In this document: one piece after another, positions 25,119 to 36,026 of the stretch
How positions within the stretch are numbered: position 1 is the first letter of the stretch
Layout of the letters: every line of letters starts with the position of its first letter
Translations under genes and position numbers: made by a program
Assembly (NCBI RefSeq): GCF_029227915.1
Contig: NC_079881.1
Span: 9,486,001 to 9,550,000, forward strand
Origin: Hydractinia symbiolongicarpus
Lineage: Eukaryota; Cnidaria; Hydrozoa; Anthoathecata; Hydractiniidae
Reading direction: 5' to 3'
DNA length: 64,000 nt
The notes under the pieces: model-generated
What the model saw: the letters and a program-made list of their open reading frames with translations, nothing else
Databases searched by the model: none
Told to the model about the DNA's origin: nothing

Positions 25119-27409
25119 CTATTTACCTAGCTTCGCGTTCCTCTCTGTCCTCATTTTAATTTTTAAAGAATTAAAACCAAAACGTTGCAGTAATGGCTTT
25201 AATCTTACGTTGGTTGAAAACAGTTGCTTCAACTCTGCAGAACATATTGGCTTTGTAGAGTTGATAACATGATAACACTCCTCTCGAATAACCGCTAGAT
25301 CTTGATCCGTATACCATTTCCGACTACGGCCCGTTGTGGAACATTCACTAAATAAGTCAGACGACGGTTCAATTGTAGAAGGCGGTTCAATCGTTGACTC
25401 GGTCTCAACATCTGGCTCGAAGTCTGGGTCGTTGTTATAAGGAACCACTTCATCCATAACTTTATCTTTTTGGGCATCGTTTTCGTCAGCTCCTTTAGTT
25501 TTCTCTTTCCCCGTTATTATAATGTACCGAACCTATAAAAAAAAACAGGTTTGCTAAAACAAATTCAAATTGCGGTATATGCATGTTACCTGTATGGGTG
25601 TACGCTTATTAAAAAGTGGACGCCTCGTAGCGAAAATACGGTATTAAAATGTTTAAGTGGGGGAGTTTGTGATACGCTTAATGCACATTTAGAAAAAATT
25701 AGTTTAACTTTACCTCATTACATTATTGTCACAGCAAAAAGAGACATGGTTGATAAAATTAGTTGGAGACATCTACGTACCTTGTCACGAAGCTTAATTT
25801 CGTCCCAATCTTTCAAGAAAGCGTGACTATCCATTTTTTTTCTAACATCGTCTATGGTGACCGATCCACTTCTTATTTCCTGAACAAACGCTTCAGCTAA
25901 ACGCTCTTGCTCGGGTTGGAAATGTGTTCGAATTATGTTTCGCAGTCTTGCACCTGTTTCCGCCACTGACTTCTTTTTTTCAACAAGAAAATATTCTTTT
26001 CTAGTCGTTTTGATGTCGTGATTCATCAAATCGGCGACAGGCTGTCTCAACTCTGGTGCGTTCTGGTGCACTGTGGTTGCCGTCATCTTTCTTAACAGAG
26101 TGGTAGTGATGTTTCTTTCCAGGTCAACACCAACGCTGGCCTTCCAAAACTTGTTTATTTGCGTGCTGACCATTGATCCAGCCATTTTCTTGCAACTACA
26201 GCTCACAAAAACTGGACACTCAGCATGAAGAATCATGCCACTTAAGCGATTTCGCATGTGGTGGACAAACAAGCGCAGATGACGCATGACTACTTCCTCT
26301 ATGGATAACATTGCAGGCCCAGCAGTCGCTGCAGTTTTATGGTCCTTAACGGAGATAATGTATGAACCATCTGGTTGTACTTCCTGTGCATCAAACTCTT
26401 TCATTGTCATGTTGCTGATGGCTCCTGCTCTGCTCGCATTTCCCAACACAATGTACGTTATAAGATAATCACGCACATGACAATATGACCTGCGACTTGG
26501 AGGTAACTTGCTACAAGCCGCACTCGATAAGATCTTAATTGATTCTTTCTTGTGGTCTGAATTGACAATTTCCTGCGGAGTGGGCAACTTCGTAAGGTCT
26601 TCAAGCTGTTTGCCATGTTTTTCAATCATGATTTTTTTGTGATAGTTGCGACACCACTGATTAATCACACTTCTCATGGAAGTAACTATGCTCGTGGACA
26701 CCTTAACAAATTCAGGCTGAGTTATCATTACATAGTCGTAAAATATCTTCACAGAGCCCAAATTTGTTTTTTATGGTGCCTTAATCCACCATCCACGCTT
26801 TTTAACCACTCATAGAATTCGTTCATGTGGTCCTGCTCTTCCTTAGATGTCATGATGACTTTCTCGTCATAATCCTCGTAGTCGACGTCAATTTCATCGT
26901 CAATGTCGTCAGACAATGACTGGTCACTATAATAGTAATATAGTAGAAATATAACCTCAGTTTAGCAAAAAACTGTATCGAGTAAAGATTGGAGGCAGTT
27001 AAACAATTGAAATTTGGACTACGAAATTCAAAATAAAAAATCTTACTAATCTACTACCGTGCTAAGTGATAAACACTTACCGTAATTCGGTTGTTTCCTC
27101 CAAATTTTCTATTTCCGCTAAAATTTTCTCTCCGCGGGAATTGTCTTCCCTCTGAGGAGTTTCGTCCGCTTGGTCAAGATCCTTTTCAGTCTGACAAGGC
27201 GTTTCTTCTTGAAAAATAGGTGCATTTTCCTTCTCTTCCGTCTGACAAGGTGTTTCTTCTTCTTCTCGACAAACAGGCGCATTTTCCTTCTCATTGTTTA
27301 CTCCTGTCTCCTGTCCCGGTTCATCCACATTTACTAATACCGATTCCTGTAACTTTGTTTTAAACATGTCACCGACTAGATGATGGAATTCTCTTAAATG
27401 ATTGTCCAT
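25119..27409 (-). CDS. Crypton-like tyrosine recombinase protein, three exons, one frame break
   Basis: Exons: 27409-27081 (ATG; Glu/Gln-rich, two repeats around ENAP and ETPCQTE), 26926-25781 and 25532-25119; splice sites are canonical and phases agree (CG|T at the first join). The middle exon begins with an acidic stretch (DDIDDEIDVDYED) and then carries a phage-integrase-type catalytic domain: Arg in SRAGAISN, Lys in VKDHKT, Arg in LLRKMTATT, His in LMNHDIKTTRK and the nucleophile candidate Tyr in KEYFL. The last exon has a Myb/SANT-like stretch (KWYTDQDLAVI). Such lone tyrosine recombinases without reverse transcriptase are typical of Cryptons and of host genes derived from them. Near 26764-26770 a run of six A puts the acidic part and the catalytic part out of frame by one base: either a sequence error or an inactivating indel. 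No terminal repeats are seen, which is expected for Cryptons. Confidence 0.7.
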
Positions 27410-27421
27410 TCTGAGAACCAC

Positions 27422-28089
27422 TTTTTGACAATGAACAAATGAACAGCGACGTAAATGACTGTTTTAGCTGTGTAGGATAACAACAGGGTGTTTACTGTCT
27501 GTTTATTTGAACCAAAGTTAGGATATTTTTCGGAAAGGGATATTATGTCGAAACGTATATGTGCGCCACAGTATATCTGTACTAATCACTCAGCCTAGTG
27601 TTAACGACAAGCTATTACCTGTGTTTCTATTTAACAGAAGTTGTGCTAAAGTTTTTTTGAAAGGGTTTTTTTACCTATACTAATGGCGCACCACAGATTA
27701 AAGTACATATATTTTAAGTTTTACCGGGAACATTTTGTGAAAAATAAAAAAGGTTTGCTGACTGTTTTCGCTATGACATGGCACAATATGTAAATTGTGT
27801 TTTTATTCAAGCTAAAGGATAAATATAATTACACCCGAAACACCTTAAATGTTGTGTGTTTCACTCGATTTACGATATACTGCACATCTGTACTAAGGCG
27901 CTCCACCTGAATGTGTGGTACAGTTTTCAATTTGTATTAACTGTTCCACCAAGCGTTTTACGCCAGGTAACACAGTTACTTGTGGCTTAACCAGCATTTC
28001 TCAAAAGGTTAATTAACTAGGCTGTGTGCTGTAAGTTCCTAAGTGTATATAATGTTCACCTGTAAAGTTTTGTATATATATATATTTAT
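27422..28089. other. Non-coding region upstream of the recombinase gene
   Basis: Probably includes the promoter and 5' UTR of the minus-strand recombinase gene. A short TA run precedes the tRNA-like sequence. Nothing else is recognised. Confidence 0.5.
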
Positions 28090-28157
28090 GCCCTGCTGGT
28101 CTAATGGCTATGACACTCATGCAAATGAGAAATCCAGGTTCGAATCCTGGACAGGGC
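28090..28157 (+). pseudogene. tRNA-like sequence, probably a tRNA pseudogene or SINE head
   Basis: An acceptor stem GCCCTG pairs with CAGGGC, the A box TGGTCTAATGG is good, and the T arm CCAGG-TTCGAAT-CCTGG with B box GGTTCGAATCC is perfect. The anticodon arm is abnormal: CTCAT pairs with ATGAG around only GCAA, a 4-nt loop in place of seven, so no anticodon can be read. Total length is 68 nt. The segment AATCTTTGAGTTGTA about 120 bp downstream recurs near 28673, suggesting a repeat body. Confidence 0.6.
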
Positions 28158-30448
28158 TAGGAAAAACATAATTATCTTGCACCTACAACAACCAGGCTTT
28201 CATATAATAGATAATCTTTGAGTTGTAGAGGGGGGGGGGGAGTTGCATACATTTATCACTTTCATTTATAGAGCCCAAAAGTGCTTTGTTTTTTGTAATA
28301 GATCTATCACTTTATGGTAAAAAGTTTTGTGTTGACATACCTGGTAGGCACAAGAAACTAAAAAAGGCGTTTTTTAAATTTTTTTTGCCTTTCTCGTGGA
28401 CTTCTCTGATTATTTCCATATCTTGACTTTTTAATGTTGTTGTCATTGGAATCAAGTTAATCTCAGATTTATCAAAAAATCATATGGCGTTATGACCGAT
28501 TGTTTAAATACTTGTAATGGCACATAATTCTGCTAACATGATTCACTGTATATTGACCTAAGATAAATTTGAGACTTTTTTTTGAGATATTGAATTTGAA
28601 ATATTTGCACCTCAATACTTTCTATACTCCTGGACTAATATGATACTTATCTTAGATATATTGAGTATACACAATCTTTGAGTTGTAAGGTGGATATTTT
28701 CTATTAAAGTCATGCACCCCTGCCTTGCCGTTCCATTTCCTTGCCAGCAATGACCGTGCCTTTCTTTGCCTACCCTTCCTATGCCTTTTCTGGTGCCTGC
28801 CTACTATGTCCTTGCCTGTGCCTCCCATGCCTGTGCCTACCATGCCTTACCCACCCCTGCCTTCCTGATTCCTCTTCCTGTTTCCTTGCCTGCCTTTGCC
28901 CTTTCCTTGCCGTGCTTAATGCCTTTGCCTTGGCAACCTCTCCGCAACTCTTTCTATATTGATATCAACTCGAAGAAGAAAGCTTAGTTAACTAGGCTAT
29001 AGAGACACAGGTGCACGACTTTACAAAGTAGGAAAACAAAACAGTCGAATATTACACGTGGTAGAATAAAATAACGTAAACTTTTTTAATGTACAATTAA
29101 TTGTAAGATAGATAATATAAATACGACAGCCGCCACAAAGGAACATACTGTATGCTTGATCAGAAACTGCTGATCCAAGAAGTATTTAAAAAACAACAGT
29201 GCACAATATCCATGGAGACGAGGTTGTTATTATTTAGTTAACATTTTTAAGAAGATATCATTTATAACAATAACAAGAAAACCAGTCGGTTTGAGCACAC
29301 AATCAATTTTTTTAAATCAACAAAAATATTGTCATGAAAATCTGCGGATGCAAGAAAAAGAAAACGTGCAGAAATATGGAATAGACTTCATAAGATAAAC
29401 AATTATTAATATACTATAACAAATGCAGCATTTTCTCTCATTGTAACTAATGTTATATTATAAATAAATGAGCAGCAAAAACTTCTGTTCATTCCATGCA
29501 TTCTTGCATTGGGCGTTATGGCTAAATTTTAAAAGGTTCATATTGTAAAATAATCAAATAGTTTATAAAACGACAAAATTTAACTTCTAAATTTATAGTA
29601 AAGGTCACATTACTTCAACATCACTGTATAAGAACTACTCAAGCATTATATATATTAATGAATTGATAGGTATATACCATTTGCGTATATTAGCACAAGA
29701 AGAAAATATAAACAACAGATCAATAGATTAGAAAAATCCAGTTAAAAAAAGTTAAAAAGTCAATCTCAGTGTTATAATAAAAAAATAATCTATAAATAAG
29801 GAATTTACACTACATGGTCCTTCTTTTACAAAAATTTTCCCGGTGGGATTGTCACATGGTACAATTTTCGGTTGAGAGAAAACACACACGTTTCACGGTC
29901 AAACTCTCACAAGAGAAGCTTTGATTAAACAAAAACTACAAGTATCTGAATTAAAGTAAAGCTAAACTAGCAAAAACTCACCTTAAACTACACAATATGA
30001 CAGGTTTAAAGTTAGGAAACAAAGAATCTGTGAAAATTTTTTGCCTCTATTTATAAAGAGGTGACTGGGGTGAACGGTGTGTTTTCCCTCAAATCATATT
30101 GCCTACCGTGAAAAATTGGATTAAAAGTATCACGTGAAATTTCCCGCCCGGTGAATAACTGAGTAAGCGCAAAAAAGAAGATGTAAACCAAAACTATAGC
30201 TATCTACAATTTAAAATTATAGCTATCTATACACATGTATGGTTCCACTACTTCAAAATTTTGCTAAATATATCAGCAGCATTCTCTGGTGTTATTTCAA
30301 CTTCACATCATACTTCCAAATACTTATTACATGTCGCCACATTTTTTCTCCTTGTATATAAACGAACGATCTGCTGAAGGATTACCTTATGTTTTTTTGT
30401 AAAAATCCTGTAAACTGCACATCACGCATGGATATCAAAGGGATGCCG
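28158..30448. other. Non-coding region with a pyrimidine-rich stretch
   Basis: Holds a G10 run near 28230, the TGCCTT-rich stretch listed next, and otherwise plain AT-rich DNA. No gene is supported. Confidence 0.5.
28710..28935 (+). repeat. Degenerate pyrimidine-rich minisatellite (CCTTGCC-like)
   Basis: Dozens of imperfect TGCCTTTCC/CCTTGCC/TGCCTACC units. The open frames across it are cysteine- and proline-rich artefacts of composition. Confidence 0.6.
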
Positions 30449-30626
30449 AAATAACGGTGAGGTTGCTATTTCATGCATCCCATCTGCTAGTAATAGCAAG
30501 AAAATATGGATAATTAATACTAAATTTATTAATACAAAAGAAAATGGAAATGCGTTGGAACTCTTGTATTGCTCATCAATTTATATAAAACATTCTGAGT
30601 TTAACGGTTATATTGCCACTGCAGTG
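30449..30626 (+). pseudogene. Beta-helix-like gene fragment, left copy
   Basis: Plus-strand translation gives VAISCIPSA, KKIWIINTKFIN, GNALELLYCS and IKHSEFNGYI, short hydrophobic strands with Asn and Gly turns like a right-handed parallel beta-helix coil. The same sequence occurs inverted at 38421-38601 with about 93% identity by eye. It starts and stops abruptly, so it is a fragment. Confidence 0.5.
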
Positions 30627-30708
30627 AAAATAGAAAATGCTCTTTAGCATTGTCTATGGACATTAGCATTTACATCCATATATACACATATGCTCTTCTT
30701 TTTTTTCG

Positions 30709-30850
30709 AGTATCCCATTGTGATAAACCCACCGAGTTCACCAGATGTGGAAATATTAAATTTGTAACACATACCTTACAAAGCCTCTGTGATGATGCCG
30801 GTATTCTAGATGGTGAACATCCTTTGTATACAGGTGTGATAGTCATATAA
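30709..30850 (+). other. Possible orphan exon
   Basis: A frame with four Cys (HCDKPTEFTRCGN, LQSLCDDAG) follows a pyrimidine-rich stretch ending CGAG and contains a GTGTGA donor-like site near 30832. It may belong to the beta-helix-like gene fragment just upstream. No domain is recognised. Confidence 0.25.
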
Positions 30851-30915
30851 GACACGTGTTTATCCTTTTAGTCCCTATATTTTCTAAACTCAAATCTTCT
30901 GTACAAGGTAAAATT

Positions 30916-30953
30916 TTGGAGGAAAGAATACGGATCCGTATTCTTTCCTCCAA
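30916..30953. repeat. Perfect 38-bp palindrome flanked by 11-bp direct repeats
   Basis: The two 19-bp halves meet at CGGATCCG without a loop. CAAGGTAAAAT lies at 30904-30914 and again at 30951-30961; its second copy overlaps the palindrome end by three bases. It sits beyond the 3' end of the left gypsy remnant. Confidence 0.9.
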
Positions 30954-31091
30954 GGTAAAATATAGGTAGTGATCTCTATCGTAGATGTTCTGTATGTCGT
31001 AACATCTTTCCCTGAAACAATAAAAGATACAAATCAAAGAATCTGGTGTTAGCATAGTAACTGTCTGTCTACAAGTATCTGTTTAGCTATG

Positions 31092-33798
31092 TTAATATTT
31101 TCTCCAATGTTCGAGTGGGCGTCGGGTGCGTCGTGAGTAAGTCTTGCACGGTTGTAATAGTGCTGCGGTTCCTTCTTGTTCTTGTGACGATGACGGTGGT
31201 GGTAAGTTCTGAGAATTTTCAACTTCAGGGTTTAGGTGGATCATTCTTGGGTTCCTATGTCATCCTCCTCCTTATTGTCTATTTTTAAATGTTTCTCTAG
31301 TGCTGTCTCTGGTATTTTTTTTAACATGGGTTACATTGCGTCTAATGCGGTGATCGGTCTGTTACACGACACGGGTTTGGATTAAATGGTGGTGTGAGTT
31401 TGTTTACTTTCTTTTGTTTTACAAGTACTTTGTTTCCAACTTCTAAAGTTGGACCTTTAGCATGCCGATCATGGCGTATCTGTGCTTTAATCTTTGAATT
31501 CTTGTCGTTGTATTTTAGTTTATGATCTATGAATTCGTCAATGTGCTTTGTATGGTCAGGAAAAGTGTATCTGACTTTTCTGCGGTACATTAGGTCTGAT
31601 GGTGGTACGTTGGTGGATGTGTGTGGTGTGATACGATAGGCCATTAGGAATTTTTTAACTTCGTCAATATAATTTTTTATTTTCAATGTGTGCAGTGCAA
31701 ATAACTTTTTGAGAGGGAGCATAAACCTTTCAACCTCTCCGTTGGCTTGTGGCCACAATTGAGTTATTCGTTGATGCTTGATTCCTTTTTCAATGGTGTA
31801 CTTTTTCACCTCTCTTAAACGAGATGGCGGTCCATTATCAGAAATCATCTTTTCTGGAAAGCTAAAATGTGCAATATCTTATTGCAAAATTTTATCGCTG
31901 TTGTATTATTTGTAAATATGACGATAGGATATCAAGATCTTTGATCGATCATGACTAGAGCAAATTTGTTATCTGGTAGTTGTCCAAGATAATCAGTGTT
32001 GATTGTTTGCCATGCATGTTCTGGAATCTCAGTTGGTTGTAAGGGTGTTTTACTGTTTGTCTTTACTGTTGCTTGACACGGTATACAGTTTTGGATTTGT
32101 TCCTCTATTAGTTTGTCCATACCTATGAAGCATAATTCGCTTCGCAAAAGTTGTTACTTTTGTTTTAGCAACTCCTTGATGTCCGATATGACCAAGTTTT
32201 ACCGATATTCGATGGTCAATTCTAGGTAGTAAATGCGTTTATCCTTAAAGCTAATGTTGTTCTCTTCGTTTACAATAAATGTATCTTTAAATTTTCTGTA
32301 ATGCTTTAACATTTTTGTTTCATTTGAATCTGGTAATTAATCTAACCTGCGCCAGCTGTTCAATATAGCGATGTCGATGAGTTTTTGTAAGAACAGGTCT
32401 AGTTGTGTAGCAAGCTTTATATAGTCTAATGTTATTTCTCTGAGGCTTGCGTAGGCGGATCCAAAGTTGACATGATTTTCAATGTATTTTAAGTTTTTGA
32501 TATTTGAAGTTGGGTGTCGGCTTAAGTAATCTGCGACGTTTTCTCCTGATTTTATGTATTCGGTAGTGAAGTTGTATCCTTGTAATCGGAGTAACATCCT
32601 TTCTATACATGGAGGCGATACTGATTTAGGGTTGTTAAGAATGTTTGTCAAAGCTTTATTGTCATTGTAAAGTACGAAAGGTCTTCTTAATAAGTGAAGG
32701 TGTTTTTTCTCACATGCATATATTTCTGCTAATGTTTCTCTTTCTGTTTGGGAATATCTCATTTCTGTTTTGGTTAGCGATCTTGAGGAATAAGCTACAA
32801 CTTTTGTGTCAGATTTTCCTTTCGTTCTCTGAAACAAGATAGCGGAAATGCCTACTGGACTGGCATCACAATAAATCAATGTTTCTTTATTCTCATTAAG
32901 TCGGAAATGCATGAATGTTCTGACAGTGACGTTTTCAGGGTTTGGAATGCAGTCTCACACTCTGGGCTCAATTCGTATTTCGCATCTTTTTGTGTCATAC
33001 ATCTAAGTGGGTGAGTGATTGTGCTGTATTGTGGAATGAATTTCTTGAGGTAATTTGTCACTTCAAGGAAACTAAGAAGTGATTTCAGATCCTCTGGACG
33101 GTTAATTTTTACGGTTTTCCTAGGCTCGGTTTGATGCCATCAGCTGAGAAGATATAACCAAAATACTCGAGGTTTTTTTTATCGAATATACCTTTCTTTA
33201 AACTTAAGGTTAGTCCCTTTTCAGTTAACCTTTTGAAGACTTTTGCAAATATCTTATCATGTTCTTTTGTTGTCTTGGCGTAGATCAGTATGTCGTCAGC
33301 TATATTTGCTGCTCCTTCAATGTCCATAAGGATGGATTGAAGGGCGTGTTGGAGTTCTTCAGCAGCACTATTTGCTCCGAAAATTAACCCTTAGTATTGC
33401 ATAATTCTCTTTTCGGTTCTGAAGGCAGTAATATATCTGCAGGAGGCGTCTAATGCTAGCTGATGAAATGCATTGTTTATATCTAACTTTGTAAAATGTT
33501 TACTGTCTTTAAGATTTATCAATAGATCGTCAATAACTGGTGTGAGGTATCGACAACTGACGACAACTATCAGGTTCAACCAAGGAGTAGGTTTCCCGTT
33601 TACTTTTCTAGTATTCCGAGGGATTCAAGTTTATCCACTGCCTGTTTGACTTTTTGTCTAAGAGCAAACGGAATTCTGCGTTCTAGTTGAGCGACTGGGG
33701 GTACTTTTTCATCTATATGTAACTTTACTTGATAATCTGTAAAATGTTTTCATTAAAGATTGTTTTTTTATAACTATCGATTCGCGGCTTTAATCTAA
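31092..33798 (-). pseudogene. Ty3/gypsy Pol remnant, left copy
   Basis: On the minus strand: RT with LDINNAFHQL and ADDILIY, the connection region, RNase H with IYCDAS and DNKALTNIL, then the integrase finger (CIPCQ), NTDYLGQLP and SDNGPP...QANGEVERF, and a basic C-terminus with a stop at 31092-31094. The order RT-RNase H-integrase identifies Ty3/gypsy. The frame is broken at least five times (near 33595, 33391, 33109, 32880 and 31932). No LTR, protease or gag was recognised. Most of it (31432 onward) forms one arm of the inverted duplication. Confidence 0.85.
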
Positions 33799-34011
33799 GG
33801 GGCTGATTATATGAGGCGAGCTGACCCGCTGCTGTCTCGTTTAAGGGGAAAATTTTTTTTAAACACAACCCGGCTATTGCAGAAATTACTTTTAACAGAC
33901 AATTCCGATTATATAAGCTAGCTCGATTTGAATTTTTCCATATAATAACGAGCTGGTGCCGGGTTGAAAACGAGCCAGCACCGGGTCAGCTCCCCTCATA
34001 AAATCAGCCCC
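33799..34011. mobile_element. Harbinger-like MITE inserted in the gypsy remnant
   Basis: The left end GGGGCTGATTATATGAGG and the right end read on the other strand (GGGGCTGATTTTATGAGG) are inverted repeats that continue to AGCTGACCC. Both sides are flanked by TAA, the 3-bp target duplication of PIF/Harbinger elements. The insert is 213 bp and non-coding. Confidence 0.75.
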
Positions 34012-34271
34012 TAAGGGGCGGTGCATTTATCTTTTCAGCACTATTCTGGTCTAAACTAGAAACAAAAGATTTGTCGATGAAGAATTGCTTGGAAGTCAAC
34101 AAAGTTTTTAGAAAAATGTTCAAAGATCTCAAGAAAACATCCCTGATAAAATATATTCTTGAAATAATGCAGAAGGAAATGTTGTCAGGAACTTGCTAAC
34201 ACAGTGTGTTAGTCAGAATTTACCGGACTGTTACTAGGGAAATACACATTACTCGCATATAATTTTTGTTG

Positions 34272-35330
34272 TCATTTCAGACATGTTTTTAAAGTACATA
34301 AGCACAAATTACAGAGGCACGCATATGTATACTTTTTGATCTTATATTGTTGTTGAGAGCTCGCATATTGTGAATTTACAGGGTAAAAATGTGCGCTATT
34401 TGGTTGATACTGATAAAAAGTTTCGTGTGGATGGTTATAAGACATGGCGGGGATCTGTTGAGATGGTGGATTCATTTGCTGTAATGATCTTCATACTTTC
34501 TCCCATCAACTTGAAAGAATCACTCATGTTGGACATGGCGTCTGCGAACATTTTATTAGATTCCTTGATGGCTTGACATAACTCTTTTCTGAACAAACCG
34601 TCTTCCTTTGCTTCCTCTAATAAAATTTCATCTCTTTTGGATTGGCATAACCTTTTCTCGAGATGTTTTCTCTTGTCATCAATAAGATTCAGTACACAAT
34701 TCTCGTCATTGCTGAGCTTTCGTTTGTTATTACATGGAGTAGAAGATACTTGTCTCGAACTATCTGCATCAGGCGACAATAACAATGATTCGTCATCCTT
34801 TTCCACATCAGCTGAACTACTTTCACCACTGTTATGTAATTCTGAGGAATCAGAAGATATAGCTGATGTGGTTTCTAACCCAAAATTTAATGATTTAACC
34901 GATGCTGAACCAGCAAAAAGTTTTGTTAAGGCATCGTAATGTTCCAACACTATTTTTCCTGAACCACTTCTACGACCAGATACTACAGCATTTGTAAATC
35001 CTTGTGTTATTTTCTTAATTTTTTCCATAATTCTTTTATACCTTTGTCTGATCTTTTCACTTGAAACTTTTTGCTCATCTTCGATGGCATTTGCATCTGT
35101 TTCATCACTGGGTAATATTGGAGTTTCCACTGGTACAAAAACATTACTGTAGTCTTCTTTCATTTTCACCATAAGTTTTCTCACTTCTTCGTATTGGCGA
35201 GGTTTATCGCTAATAAAATCTTAATCCTTGTATTCCATAGATGTTTTGAGTTCTCCTATGCAATTCAGTAGGTCATCAACAAGTTCATCGCACCATTTAA
35301 ATTTACTTTTAGTTATTTTCTTTTCAGCAT
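34272..35330 (-). pseudogene. Myb/SANT-like DNA-binding protein, broken
   Basis: On the minus strand a Myb/SANT-like start (FKWCDELVDDLL, near 35310) is followed by an in-frame TAA near 35221, then 249 codons to 34435 with EKIRQRYKRIMEKIKKI and SGSGKIVLEHYDALTKL, an acidic Ser-rich linker and a helical region. A one-step frame change near 34470 leads to a Gln/Tyr/Pro-rich tail ending at 34272. Proteins of this layout are common multicopy families in cnidarian genomes and resemble Myb-like partners of DNA transposons; that link is inference. The stop plus the frame change make it a pseudogene. Confidence 0.55.
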
Positions 35331-35389
35331 GCAGTGTCTTCTTTCTTGCAGTTAGTTCAGTTCAGTGTGCGTTTGTTGACAGATAGATA

Positions 35390-35765
35390 GATGTGCATAT
35401 TTTACATGGCTAGCCTCACAAATATCGAGGGATATATCCTGTCTATTATTTCCAAGAGGGGCCATGGCTTAGATGGAGAGTCCTAGAGTATTTAATGCTC
35501 AATCTGAGCTACGCAAACCCACATAGGGCCCGCACTCTACTAGACAACTTCCGGCAACATCCAACAACCCACACAGTGTGCCATCGCCCCAATTTTCCTC
35601 ACATGGCTTGGGTTAACCCGGGGCTATGGTAACATTCATTCGCCCATGTTGAATCGCCGTCAAAAGGAATCGAACCCCGGTCTCCCGCACAGAGTACGAG
35701 AGCTATAACCAATAATCTACGGCACCGCAATAACCAATAATCTACGGCACCACTGACTGACAAAA
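35390..35765 (-). mobile_element. tRNA-derived SINE, copy 1
   Basis: Minus strand: a tRNA-like head with B box GGGGTTCGATTCC and an A-box-like TAGATTATTGGTTATAGC, the latter partly duplicated. A body contains CGTAGCTCAGATTGAGC followed by TTAAATACTCTAGGAC, and a short ATCT tail follows. The body motif recurs in the SINE at 61587-61895. Confidence 0.65.
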
Positions 35766-35836
35766 TTCTACCATTATTGTTCATGATATCGGCTACTTCG
35801 GATGCGCCAACTCGCATCTGACCCGGGACAAGCTAT

Positions 35837-36023
35837 TACATGGGGCGAGCCAGGTTGACAAATCGAGCTGGCTCGGCAAGTGAGCCAACCCGTTTTCTAA
35901 CCGCCTCATATAATCGGAATTGTCTGTTAGAAGAAATTTCTGCAATAGCCGGGTTGTGTTTAAAAAAAATTTTCCCCTTAAACGAGACAGCAGCGGGTCA
36001 GCTCGCCTCATATAATCAGCCCC
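35837..36023. mobile_element. Harbinger-like MITE, right-arm copy, diverged at its inner half
   Basis: It ends in AATCAGCCCC followed by TTA, the mirror of the left-arm MITE. About 115 bp nearest that end match the left copy, but the inner half (35837-35907) is different sequence of the same general kind, with CGAGCCAGG-like motifs. Confidence 0.55.
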
Positions 36024-36026
36024 TTA

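Noticed and set aside
28741-28987. Cysteine/proline-rich open frames
   Set aside because: They follow from the CCTTGCC-rich minisatellite; two overlapping frames look equally open.
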